From an uncultured Gammaproteobacteria bacterium (GTDB lineage: Bacteria; Pseudomonadota; Gammaproteobacteria; Arenicellales; Poriferihabitantaceae): a DNA stretch of 64,000 nt. A program made the position numbers and the translations under genes. Below, piece after piece: positions 18,236 to 26,211 of this stretch. Under the pieces are notes generated by a model. The model did no database searches. It was given only the letters and a program-made list of their open reading frames with translations, and was not told the DNA's origin. The stretch is taken from assembly GCA_937992195.1 (NCBI GenBank), contig CALKKV010000024.1:1-64000 (forward strand), given 5' to 3'. Position 1 is the first letter of the stretch, and the number at the start of each line of letters is the position of its first letter.

Positions 18236-18571
18236 ATGAATTCAAAAATAAAACATTTAAGAACTGCATTATTTTCGACTCTGTTGTCATTGAGTGTTGT
18301 CGCAAACGCCAATGCGGAAAATGCGCTGTTCCACTCCGGCCAGGCATCGGTTAATTCGATTCAGGCATTAGGACATGGCGTTGCGGCGATAGGTAAAACC
18401 GCAGTCACCATTGTAGCTGTGCCACTGGTAGGAATTGGGAAGGTGGGCGGTTTGAGTGAACGCGCTGGTGAGGCGTTATTTGAGGCGGCGAATACACCAC
18501 TTGAAATTGGTGAAACTTATGCAGTGGCAGGCCCTTCCCCAGACAAGGCAATAACCAGAGAAGGTGAGTAG
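18236..18571 (+). CDS. small exported protein paired with a DUF2145 protein
   Basis: 111 residues from the ATG at 18236, which has a good ribosome-binding site (TTTAGGAGAA). Signal peptide about 1-26, ending ANA-EN. The mature part begins NALFHSGQASVNSIQALGHGVAAIGKTAVTIVAVPLVGIGKVGG, a glycine/alanine/valine-rich stretch that could insert in or lie on a membrane. Its stop codon is immediately followed by the ATG of the DUF2145 gene with no gap, so the two are co-translated. No known domain. Confidence 0.7.
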   Translation: MNSKIKHLRTALFSTLLSLSVVANANAENALFHSGQASVNSIQALGHGVAAIGKTAVTIVAVPLVGIGKVGGLSERAGEALFEAANTPLEIGETYAVAGPSPDKAITREGE

Positions 18572-19408
18572 ATGCTGAGAGTATTTATTCTAATTGTGAC
18601 CTGCCTGGGTTTTACCCAGGCAGCCTTCGCAGGAGGCGGTAGCCAATCAAACTTACCGTCGACTTTTAAGGCTGAAGATATTGCTGCGTTCTCCAAGCAG
18701 GTAGAGCGTGCTCTGGCTGATCAGAGGGCATTGGTAGCGATTGTTGCGAGAAACGGCCGGCCAATCGATCAGCTGCCAAAAGGGGTTCACTACACCCATG
18801 TGGGTTTCGCTATTTATTCAGAAATTGCTTTACAAGACGGCTCTCGGCAAAAGGGCTATGCTTTTCACAATCTATATCAATCGAATGATCAGATCGATCG
18901 AAGTGAATTAGTTGTCGACCTTCCGCCGGATTTTTTTGCGGGAGCATTTGAATTGAAAGCAGGGGTGATTATTCCGTATCCTGATCTGCAACGTAAATTG
19001 TATAAAGTGATTACCGGCGAGCGGTATCAACGGTTACACAATCCCAGGTATTCGGCGATCGCCAATCCATTTGATACCCGGTTACAGAACTGCACCGAGT
19101 TCGTGATGAATGTCACGCAATCAGCGCTCTATGACACCGACTCGCTCAATATTATTAAAGCAAACCTCGATCGGTGGTTTGAACCGTATGAGATTCCCTA
19201 CGGGAAAACTGCGTTAACCTTTGCTTCTTTTGGGAGCCCCGATATTTCTACGCAAGATCAGGGCTATCCCTATATCACAACTACTTTTGGCAGCATTGTT
19301 GAGTATATGGAAAAGTATCAGCTTGCATCTTCGATATTTGAGGTTAGCAACCCTGATGCAATACCGATTCCTTTACCAGTTATCGACGACATTCTCGAAA
19401 AGCGGTGA
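18572..19408 (+). CDS. exported DUF2145 family protein
   Basis: 278 residues with a signal peptide (about 1-20, ending AFA-GG). The body matches the DUF2145 family of unknown function: YTHVGFAIYSEIALQDGSRQKGYAFHNLYQ, VVDLPPDFFAGAF and NCTEFVMNVT. A possible catalytic set (His in YTHVGF, Cys/Glu in NCTEF) resembles that of papain-fold NlpC-like enzymes, but this is only a suggestion. The start directly follows the stop of the upstream small exported protein. Confidence 0.75.
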   Translation: MLRVFILIVTCLGFTQAAFAGGGSQSNLPSTFKAEDIAAFSKQVERALADQRALVAIVARNGRPIDQLPKGVHYTHVGFAIYSEIALQDGSRQKGYAFHNLYQSNDQIDRSELVVDLPPDFFAGAFELKAGVIIPYPDLQRKLYKVITGERYQRLHNPRYSAIANPFDTRLQNCTEFVMNVTQSALYDTDSLNIIKANLDRWFEPYEIPYGKTALTFASFGSPDISTQDQGYPYITTTFGSIVEYMEKYQLASSIFEVSNPDAIPIPLPVIDDILEKR

Positions 19409-19562
19409 TGACAGGATGATACGCGCGAACTCGTTTGGCTTCGAGTTTTGTCGTTGCTCCTTTGGTAATGACAAAACGCCGATCATTGTTTGATCAGCAA
19501 ACACGATGGTTGTACGATAGCGTTTGTTGATATGATGAATGGAATCGGTTAAGAAATAAAAA

Positions 19563-20072
19563 ATGTCGAGCGGTAAACAAATATTTCAACTATGTTTGGG
19601 ACCTCTTGTCTGCTTATTTTTGATCAGTGTTGTGATACGACTCTCTTTTGAAAAATTAGACGGTCACATTGTGTTCGCGTCAACTATTGTTGCTGTTTTT
19701 CTTGCCTTAGCTTTGTTTGCTTCGCTCAAGAATGTGGTTTTTAACTTCCGCAGGAAAAGCGCGCTAACCACACAGCCCGTGGAAGCCCGAGTGGAAGTCG
19801 TTCAGAGTGGCGCCAGTCGCAGGGGGGTGCCTTCATTAGTCGCGGAAATTTATATTGGCGATACACACTGGAGAGCGATCTTGACAGCGTATCGTCACGA
19901 TCGATCAATGATTGGAAAATCTGGGCCGGGAAAAGCCTGGCTGTTTGCACAAACAGGTGCGCCTCTTGCGGTTGAGTTTGGTGGCGAACATTTGTCGCTG
20001 GTTCCAGCCGTCATGCGTGTAAAATCGGATAGCTTGATGGAGAAAGTTATCCAATTTGGTCGACGATTCTAA
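19563..20072 (+). CDS. membrane protein of unknown function
   Basis: 169 residues. Two hydrophobic segments (about 9-30 and 38-58) form a short hairpin, with residues 70-169 as a soluble domain. The soluble part contains beta-strand patterns (VEARVEVVQSGASRRGVPSLVAEIYIGDTHWRAIL) and GKAWLFAQTGAPLAVEFGGEHLSLVP. No family recognised. It stands alone between the DUF2145 gene and the NHL-repeat gene. Confidence 0.6.
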   Translation: MSSGKQIFQLCLGPLVCLFLISVVIRLSFEKLDGHIVFASTIVAVFLALALFASLKNVVFNFRRKSALTTQPVEARVEVVQSGASRRGVPSLVAEIYIGDTHWRAILTAYRHDRSMIGKSGPGKAWLFAQTGAPLAVEFGGEHLSLVPAVMRVKSDSLMEKVIQFGRRF

Positions 20073-20248
20073 GCCTCTATCTAGATTAAGGTCATATTAA
20101 ATCGTTTTACTGTTCCACATGTTTTCTTGAAAATATCTTTGGTGTTTTCAAGAAATATGAAAGAGAGACGAAGTAATATTGTGTGATCAGAAAAAAATCG
20201 TACTATGATGGTGCATATATTTACTAACCTTGTTTTGAAAATAGAGAA

Positions 20249-21124
20249 ATGTTTTTAGGAAACTTTGTTTTTAGATTTTCGTTCTTAGGCATTGCACTTG
20301 TTTGCCTATCTGTTTTTTCAGCGCCAGCTAGTGCTGAAAGCCGAGTGACCTATCTCGGGGCTAGCGATAGCATACTGGGAAATCCCCATGATCTTATGGT
20401 GGGGCCCGAAGGGAAGTACTTATATATAGCCGATGTTAATTTCAATCGAATTGCGGTTCTCGATCCTGAAACATTGGAATGGGTGGGGGAGTTTGGTCAA
20501 GAAGATCAGGCCGGCACCCACGATATCGACTTTGATCAAAACGGCAATGCCTATGTCGCGGATACGCATAATAATCGCGTTCTTATTTACACCGTTAGGG
20601 CTGACAGGGGGAGACTGACTGGAGAGCTAAATAAAAATATACGTGGCCCCGAGGGTGTCCTGGTGCATCCAGATGGTCGGATTTACGTTGCGGGTGCCTG
20701 GTCAAATAACCTTGTTGTGTATAAAAACAAGAAAGTTGTGAATGAGTTGAACGGATTGTCCTCTCCCCATGATCTTGCTTTTGATAACAATGGAGATATA
20801 TGGCTTGCCGATGCCGGTAATGATCGTTTGCTCCTACTTTCCCCTGAACTAGATATAAAGCGCGAGCTGTCGGGGCCTCCATTCAATTTTAATGGTGTCC
20901 GTTATCTAGATGTGATGGATGACGGCACTATCATTGCTGCAGACAAAAACAATCATTCGGTGAAGATAATTAGCGCGAGTCTAGATCATGTGCAGGTTAT
21001 CGGTGGCGAAGCCGGGCTTGGAGAAAACGTGTTTCGCACTCCGGAAGGTGTCGAAGTTCAAGGGTCAACGGTATGGATTTCCGACTCAGGAAATGATCGC
21101 ATTGTGAAATACAAGATTGAGTAG
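20249..21124 (+). CDS. secreted NHL-repeat beta-propeller protein
   Basis: 291 residues. Signal peptide about 1-29 (ending ASA-ES). At least five NHL repeats follow, each with a P-H/E-D/G-L/V start and a D-x-x-N-N/D-R end (GNPHDLMVGPEGKYLYIAD, VADTHNNRVLIY, GPEGVLVHPDGRIYVAG, DIWLADAGNDRLLLL, WISDSGNDRIVKY). This predicts a six-bladed propeller in the periplasm or outside the cell. Such domains bind ligands or act as lactonases or lyases, and no catalytic residues can be assigned here. Confidence 0.8.
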   Translation: MFLGNFVFRFSFLGIALVCLSVFSAPASAESRVTYLGASDSILGNPHDLMVGPEGKYLYIADVNFNRIAVLDPETLEWVGEFGQEDQAGTHDIDFDQNGNAYVADTHNNRVLIYTVRADRGRLTGELNKNIRGPEGVLVHPDGRIYVAGAWSNNLVVYKNKKVVNELNGLSSPHDLAFDNNGDIWLADAGNDRLLLLSPELDIKRELSGPPFNFNGVRYLDVMDDGTIIAADKNNHSVKIISASLDHVQVIGGEAGLGENVFRTPEGVEVQGSTVWISDSGNDRIVKYKIE

Positions 21125-21151
21125 GCTTTTTGAAACTGGATTAGCGTACTT

Positions 21152-21514
21152 TTAGAAGCTGATGTCGAAGTACTTTCTGAACCAGCTTTTTACATTCTTG
21201 TCGCCCTGACTGCCTTGTTTGAAGACATATGGCTTGCCGTCGATGCTAAATCGTACTCGAGCTCCGGGGTTCTTTTTTGCCAGTTCGATCCTGAAAGACT
21301 TGCGGTCGCATATTAGCCCCTCGTAACGGGTGCCCGTATTGACCGGGTAGAATTTTTGCGCATCGTGCATGAATCGAAATCCACCATCGCCATTATTAGA
21401 CTCAACAAGATAAGGCTGACATGCGGCAAACGCTGTAGGAAGAGCTAACATACTTAGCAGTGAAGCAAAGACTAAAACGAATATTTTTGGTGGGCGAGAA
21501 ATAGGCAGACGCAT
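21152..21514 (-). CDS. small exported protein of unknown function
   Basis: 120 residues from the ATG at 21514, which follows AAAGGA. Upstream in-frame codons are less likely to be used. A signal peptide ends at TAFA-AC. The mature 90 residues contain two cysteines (ACQPYL and LICDRKSFRIEL) that could form a disulphide, and a basic C-terminus. It is convergent with the NHL-repeat gene. No family recognised. Confidence 0.6.
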   Translation of the reverse strand: MRLPISRPPKIFVLVFASLLSMLALPTAFAACQPYLVESNNGDGGFRFMHDAQKFYPVNTGTRYEGLICDRKSFRIELAKKNPGARVRFSIDGKPYVFKQGSQGDKNVKSWFRKYFDISF

Positions 21515-21729
21515 TTTAGAATCCTTTAAGAGAGTTGTGAGTTCCAATCTAAAAATTATAACCGACACGAATACCACAAGGTGATTTATTAGGTTTGTTT
21601 GTATTTCACATACTAGACCCCAGCAAAGTTAATAATATCAATAAGATAGAGAGGCGCCGAAAATCTGTTCAGGGATTGTTCAGAATACTGTGTTAAGTGT
21701 GAATTTCCTAAAACACAGAGGATTTACAC

Positions 21730-22209
21730 TTGGTAAACCAATTAAAAAGAAAGTCTTTAAAAACTATTGCAGGTGCGGCAGCTGGATTAACAGCGGCAGG
21801 TATGGCGCCGATTGCGTTTGCTGGTTCAAAGCTAACAAGCAATGGAGCGGCAATTTCGATTACCCATGTTGATACCGTATTCGGCAGGACGTTATTTATC
21901 GAGAACAAGTCTGACCAAGTCGTCGTTTTGGAATCTCTCGTCCCCGGAAAGCTATCAACACCGTCGGGACAGTTTAATATCAATGATTTACTGGAAGATG
22001 GTGGTTTAGAGATTCAGCCAGCGACTACCCAAGCACATAATATTTCTGAGGACGGTCGCAAGCATAATTGGGCCGTTTGGGACTCTATTGAATCAACTGA
22101 CAGCAAGTTTGCGCCTGTTGGCGGGATTCAATCCATCGATGTGTTTGTTCATGATCACTCTCTCGCTGCAGCGCCGAGAGCATTTCAACACGAAGCGGCT
22201 TTCTCTTAA
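21730..22209 (+). CDS. exported protein of unknown function
   Basis: 159 residues from a TTG start preceded by AGAGGA at 7-base spacing; no closer ATG exists. A basic N-region (KRKSLK) and a hydrophobic alanine/glycine stretch end in AFA-GS, a Sec-type signal without a twin arginine. The mature part is a beta-rich domain (AAISITHVDTVFGRTLFIENKSDQVVVLESLVPGKLS) with several histidines near the C-terminus (KHNWAVWD, DVFVHDHSL). That pattern could bind metal, but no family was recognised. A terminator follows at 22324-22352. Confidence 0.6.
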   Translation: MVNQLKRKSLKTIAGAAAGLTAAGMAPIAFAGSKLTSNGAAISITHVDTVFGRTLFIENKSDQVVVLESLVPGKLSTPSGQFNINDLLEDGGLEIQPATTQAHNISEDGRKHNWAVWDSIESTDSKFAPVGGIQSIDVFVHDHSLAAAPRAFQHEAAFS

Positions 22210-22323
22210 GGAATTCTCACTAGCGCGTTAAGCACAGCACATTAGTGATTGATATCCCGGCATGTCTTATTTCAGCGAGGGGCTGTACTAGCTGGAGTGT
22301 TTATAAATAAGAATATTTGCGGT

Positions 22324-22352
22324 GCCCTGAGAAGTAATGTTCTCGGGGCCTT
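22324..22352 (+). terminator. probable rho-independent terminator
   Basis: A 10-bp stem (22324-22333 with 22340-22349, one G-T pair) with a 6-base loop is followed by a weak T-containing tail. It lies downstream of the exported-protein gene ending at 22209. Confidence 0.65.
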
Positions 22353-22434
22353 ATCTTTGGAATAATGTGATACGCGGCTAAAATAATCTTGGAGGAATCA
22401 CCGGTCTGGATCAACTTTTATGAGGTGCGAAGTA

Positions 22435-22638
22435 TTAGTAAACCGGACTGACTACGATTCCAAAAATTTCATTTGAGTCCTCAGCAGCATCCACTCTCCT
22501 GACAAACACTCGTTTGCCGTCAAGCTCGATTTGCGTATGAACCAGCCAACCTGGAAGACTTCTTAAACCCTTCATACTCACCATATGAGTTTGTCCATGT
22601 TTGTTTGCAACGAGTTTGTCTGTACGTAGCTTTTCCAT
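22435..22638 (-). CDS. small hypothetical protein
   Basis: 67 residues. The ATG is preceded by a GCAGGA ribosome-binding site. No signal peptide. The second half alternates strands (LPGWLVHTQIELDGKRVFVRRVDAA and EIFGIVVSPVY), suggesting a small beta domain. No family recognised. It is isolated and on the opposite strand to its left neighbour. Confidence 0.4.
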   Translation of the reverse strand: MEKLRTDKLVANKHGQTHMVSMKGLRSLPGWLVHTQIELDGKRVFVRRVDAAEDSNEIFGIVVSPVY

Positions 22639-23043
22639 TTGTGGTTCCTGCCCGGTGGCTCTGGATTACTGTTAAATACAGCAAGCAATAACCGTGCCAA
22701 GATAAAACCCGGGTTTTTCAAGTCTGGAGGTTTAAACATCTCTGCTTTAGTGACAAAAAAAGGCAAACCTGTCACAAATAGTACCCGTTTTAGTCATAGC
22801 AGTTTCAATGCCCAGGTTAAATATCTTCCATTTCTAAGGTTGCTTAGGTAATGCTAAAGCGCTGTATTGGGAGCAGAGCTAACTGATAAAGCCCAATACT
22901 AGACAACCATATGGTGTCATAAATTGATAGGTTCTCGTCACGTTTTCCACCGTTTATTTGCATTTCAGCCGTGTATTATAGTTTGACTATTGAAAATATT
23001 GGCCCTCAAGAGGCCCAGTTTTTATTGATAAAAGGAGGTTGAT

Positions 23044-23172
23044 ATGCCACGGCAGATTCGAAATTTTCGCGTTTTGAACAAAATGCGACGTTCCATCTTC
23101 GCAATTGCCCTCCATTGGGCACAGCAATTGCTGGCCATCGGCATCAGATTGGCGAACTCGCCAAGCTTATAG
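23044..23172 (+). CDS. candidate small membrane-active peptide
   Basis: A 42-codon frame whose ATG follows AAAGGAGGTTGAT, the strongest Shine-Dalgarno match in this region. The N-terminal third is very basic (PRQIRNFRVLNKMRR), followed by a hydrophobic stretch (SIFAIALHWAQQLLAIGIRL). A 16-bp terminator hairpin follows about 90 bases later. The arrangement (short basic/hydrophobic peptide, strong ribosome-binding site, own terminator) recalls small membrane proteins or type I toxins, but no family is recognised and it may be non-coding RNA. Confidence 0.3.
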   Translation: MPRQIRNFRVLNKMRRSIFAIALHWAQQLLAIGIRLANSPSL

Positions 23173-23263
23173 GTCGGTCTTGAAACCAGCGGCAAGGTTA
23201 TTTTTGGCCGAAGGCAAATGGCCGTAACAGCATTGGTGATACCAGCATCTTGGATCAAGGTTT

Positions 23264-23314
23264 TAGACGGGAGAAGCAAATAGTGAGGGTTGCTTCTTCT
23301 GTCTACCCTTTTTT
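23264..23314 (+). terminator. strong rho-independent terminator
   Basis: A 16-bp stem with two G-T pairs (23264-23279 with 23290-23305) and 10-base loop, followed by CCC and six T residues. No annotated gene of normal size lies just upstream, so it implies a small transcript covering 23044-23172. Confidence 0.8.
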
Positions 23315-23378
23315 CATTCTCTATTTTTAATAAAATACTGTAGAGTTTCGCTTTCTTATCTGGCGAGGAAGTAGAAAA

Positions 23379-23696
23379 ATGAAACGATTTATGATGACCT
23401 ATCTGGGTGGTAATCAACCCTCTAATCCAGAAGAAGGTAAGGCACACTTTGCCAAATATCGTGAGTGGCTAACATCTCTGGGAGATGCTGTTCTGGTGCC
23501 TGCTGCACCGCTAAAAGATCCCACTACGATTAATCCTGACGGTACGATTACACAGGGCAGTACCACTGCGATGTCGGGATATACCATTGTAGAGGCCGAT
23601 TCCATGGAAGCCGCATTGGAGATGGGGAAGGTTTGCCCTTTTCTGGAGATAGGCGGTTCGTTGGAAGTCTCTGAGTTGATGGAAATGCCGGTTTAA
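23379..23696 (+). CDS. YCII-related domain protein
   Basis: 105 residues. It begins MKRFMMTYLGG and contains the dimeric alpha/beta-barrel pattern of the YCII/DGPF family, including GYTIVEADSMEAALEMGKVCPFL and a C-terminal GGSLEVSELMEM strand. Members are small cytoplasmic proteins, often encoded beside sigma factors, and mostly of unknown role. It is convergent with the Rieske oxygenase gene. The start is supported by GAGGAAG upstream. Confidence 0.75.
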   Translation: MKRFMMTYLGGNQPSNPEEGKAHFAKYREWLTSLGDAVLVPAAPLKDPTTINPDGTITQGSTTAMSGYTIVEADSMEAALEMGKVCPFLEIGGSLEVSELMEMPV

Positions 23697-23731
23697 GGTT
23701 TGGGGTAGAGCAAGCAGTAGTAAATGCGTAT

Positions 23732-24862
23732 CTAGCAAATGCTTCGTGCCATGTATTGATAGAAATCCCAGATCGTTCCTTCCATGTCCTTAGGTGCCAA
23801 TGGCCCGGGCTGATAGCGCTTGGAATGCATCCCTTGTTGCACTCTTATCAGCACCTCTTTGTCTTCCTCCATGGTTTGTTGAAACAACTCAACTGCTTTA
23901 TCCATATCAGCCTGTTGCCATTCTTCTCCGTGAAATATTAATCCCTTCTTAACCGCTACAGCTTCAACTGAAAGCGGTCGGATGCAGAGAAAAGAAGAGT
24001 AATCGCTGCCAATACCTACCGTAAGGCCAGGTGGAATTGAGAACATAATGCAGTGATTGCGTTGTTCTTCGGTTAATTCTTTATGCGCCGGCGTATCGTT
24101 TGATACCCGTGACGTAAATCCAACTTCATAGCCAAAATGAAGTTCTCCGGGAGGCAAATGCCGACACAGTCGGCTGGGGTTAACTTTATGCAGCGTTTTT
24201 CGGTGCAATGGAGAAAGATGATAGCCTTCCATAAAATTCTCGACCAGCGACTTCCAGTTGATGCGCCAAATTTCATTTTCAAGATAATGTAAATGCATTT
24301 CTTCCAGATGATAGGCGTGAATTTTCCTGTCTAATGCCTGAAGTTGGCTGCGTAAGTCGGAAGGTTTTTGCGCAAGACAAACAAATAAAAACCCCTTCCA
24401 GATTTCTATAGGCACTGAGGGTAAGCTGCAGTTCTCAAGATTTATTCGAGCATCCGAAGTCATTGATGGTGCGTTGATCAGTTTGCCTGTGGTGCTGTAC
24501 TGCCAGTGATGGTATGGACAAAGTAGATTTTTGGTATTGCCTTGATCTGTCATGATAACCGTGCCTCGATGACGACAGACGTTAGACAGCGCTCTTATTT
24601 TTCCATCTTCGCCATGAACTATTACCAACGGTTCGTTTACTAGTTGAAATGTGAAGTAATCCCCTCTGTTTTTTACCTCTTCTTCACGACCAACACATAC
24701 CCAATCTTTGCCGAATAGAAGTGCTTGCTCTTCGAGCAGCCAAAAGGGATCTGTGTAAAACTCACCGGGGAGAGCGTATGCTTTGGAATAGGGTTGGTCT
24801 TTGATTAGCTGTAATGTATCAATGAACGCCTGTGCCTTGTTTTTATTGCCTGCCAATGTCAT
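23732..24862 (-). CDS. Rieske non-heme iron oxygenase, alpha subunit, linked to dddP
   Basis: 376 residues. The Rieske domain has the normal spacing CRH-X16-CPYH (near residues 96-118). The catalytic iron site is in ENFMEGYHLSPLH (two histidines), with a late EEDKEVLIRVQQGMHSKRYQPGPL segment resembling the group that demethylates quaternary ammonium compounds such as glycine betaine and carnitine. No reductase is encoded next to it. It starts 19 bases downstream of the dddP-like gene on the same strand, so the two form an operon. I infer that the substrate is a small onium compound. The oxygenase call is secure; the substrate is open. Confidence 0.8.
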   Translation of the reverse strand: MTLAGNKNKAQAFIDTLQLIKDQPYSKAYALPGEFYTDPFWLLEEQALLFGKDWVCVGREEEVKNRGDYFTFQLVNEPLVIVHGEDGKIRALSNVCRHRGTVIMTDQGNTKNLLCPYHHWQYSTTGKLINAPSMTSDARINLENCSLPSVPIEIWKGFLFVCLAQKPSDLRSQLQALDRKIHAYHLEEMHLHYLENEIWRINWKSLVENFMEGYHLSPLHRKTLHKVNPSRLCRHLPPGELHFGYEVGFTSRVSNDTPAHKELTEEQRNHCIMFSIPPGLTVGIGSDYSSFLCIRPLSVEAVAVKKGLIFHGEEWQQADMDKAVELFQQTMEEDKEVLIRVQQGMHSKRYQPGPLAPKDMEGTIWDFYQYMARSIC

Positions 24863-24881
24863 CACTTTAAAAACGCAATAC

Positions 24882-26120
24882 TCAAACTTGTTCCCAAGGG
24901 AAGGTATCCAGTCTTTTGCAACCGTTTGCAGTTACCAAGACTTGTGTTTCCAGCTTAATGCTTTCAGACCCGGATTCGGCGATAAGACTTTCAACACAAA
25001 TCACCATGTTCTTTTCAAAGTGTCCGTCGTGGTTATGATCAAAGTCTGGATGTAGCAACACTACCGGCCATTCGTCTGCCATACCGACGCCATGAGCGGC
25101 TAGAGAATATCGATATGGCTGATACCGCTCTGGAATTTTCCAGGATCGTTGGTTGAATTCAGCGAAGCTAACGCCGTCTTTCACTAAAGAGAGATTATGA
25201 TTAATCTGGTCAAGAGCAACCGCGTATAGCTGCCGCTGCTTGGGTGTCATTTCGGTGTAACCACATGTCCATGAACGCGATAGGTCTGCGCAATATCCGT
25301 AAGGGCCAATCATATCGGTATCGAAGGCAATCATTTCACCTAGCTCACATTGGCGGTCAGAGCATTCTTGATACCAGGGATTTGTATTGGGTCCGCAAGA
25401 TAGAAGTTTGGTTTCCAGCCAGTCACCACCAGATCGCGCATTTTCGAAATGCATATGTGCCCAGAGTTCACGTTCGGTGACACCTGGAACAGAATGTTCA
25501 TAAATTCTGGCCATCGCAGCTTCCGCAACGCGTATTGTCCATTGCATCATTTCAAGTTCTTCATCTGACTTAATTGCACGTGCACGTTCAGTGATTTGAC
25601 CACCTTCTACAATTGAGAGTCCGTGTCTTTGGAGTGCTGCGACGCCCTCGGGTTCGATTCGATCTATTGCTAAACGTTCATTGCCTCCGCCGTGGGACGC
25701 CATTAGATCAGCGATTTCATCCGCCCAGTTGGCAACATTTTCTTTAACTCTATTGCCAACGGACATATACATCCAGCCGATTGCGGTACGTACTTCGTCA
25801 ATGGTTTCCAAGTTTTCACTGAGATGTGCACATCCTTTGAATTCAAACATGATGCTCGGTCCGTTGGCAAAAATAAGTGCATAACGTAATGGATTGTGTG
25901 CCGTCCAGACCTGCATATTCGAGCAGTCCAACGCATACCGAATGTTGACAGGGTCGTAGAGAAGAATCGCGCCACAGTCGACTTCTACCAGTCGCTGCCG
26001 AATACGAGAAAGTCGATATCTTCGAGCAGCATCTATCGTAGTTTGAGAGATAGAGCTGATCAGCGGTTTGTCTCTACCTTTCTGGTTAAGATAGGTTTGC
26101 TTTTTAAGGTCTGGTTGCAC
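24882..26120 (-). CDS. dddP: DddP-like M24-family enzyme, probable DMSP lyase
   Basis: 412 residues from a GTG start. The C-terminal half is an M24 (pita-bread) domain. The metal ligands are D267, D269 and D279 in AFDTDMIGPYGYCADLS, H343 in AAHGVGMADEWP, E377 in ICVESLIAE and E391 in IKLETQVLV. An extra aspartate two residues before the usual first ligand, and the spacings 2, 10, 64, 98 and 112, closely follow those I recall for DddP (D295, D297, D307, H371, E406, E421). DddP cleaves dimethylsulfoniopropionate to dimethyl sulfide and acrylate. No signal peptide. Another M24 role (ectoine hydrolase, creatinase) is possible but fits less well. Confidence 0.68.
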   Translation of the reverse strand: MQPDLKKQTYLNQKGRDKPLISSISQTTIDAARRYRLSRIRQRLVEVDCGAILLYDPVNIRYALDCSNMQVWTAHNPLRYALIFANGPSIMFEFKGCAHLSENLETIDEVRTAIGWMYMSVGNRVKENVANWADEIADLMASHGGGNERLAIDRIEPEGVAALQRHGLSIVEGGQITERARAIKSDEELEMMQWTIRVAEAAMARIYEHSVPGVTERELWAHMHFENARSGGDWLETKLLSCGPNTNPWYQECSDRQCELGEMIAFDTDMIGPYGYCADLSRSWTCGYTEMTPKQRQLYAVALDQINHNLSLVKDGVSFAEFNQRSWKIPERYQPYRYSLAAHGVGMADEWPVVLLHPDFDHNHDGHFEKNMVICVESLIAESGSESIKLETQVLVTANGCKRLDTFPWEQV

Positions 26121-26211
26121 TGTTCAACTCAAGCTATAAAAAGAACTGTCATCATAAACGAATAAAAGGTAAAAATTAAACTGAACGCAGAAACATGCAG
26201 AGGGATTACGC

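Larger units (their letters stand above)
22639..23378. other. gene-poor stretch with RNA-like structure
   Basis: No ordinary gene. It contains an 8-bp inverted repeat (GTATTGGG and CCCAATAC, near 22866-22902), a short imperfect hairpin near 23000, a 42-codon frame with a very strong ribosome-binding site (23044-23172), and a long terminator hairpin (23264-23314). Together these look like a small transcription unit. Weak frames on both strands at 22578-22851 are not supported. Confidence 0.5.

Noticed and set aside
22639..22851. 70-codon plus-strand frame opposite the small hypothetical gene
   Set aside because: It starts with a GTG with no ribosome-binding site, has no recognisable domain, and is matched by an equally long frame on the other strand.
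23022..23447. A 141-codon minus-strand frame across the small transcription unit
   Set aside because: It runs antisense through the terminator and into the well-supported YCII gene, has no ribosome-binding site, and its composition is not protein-like.
26146..26152. CTGTCAT upstream of phoX as a Pho box
   Set aside because: Only one half-site is present. No second copy lies at the required 11-base spacing on either side.
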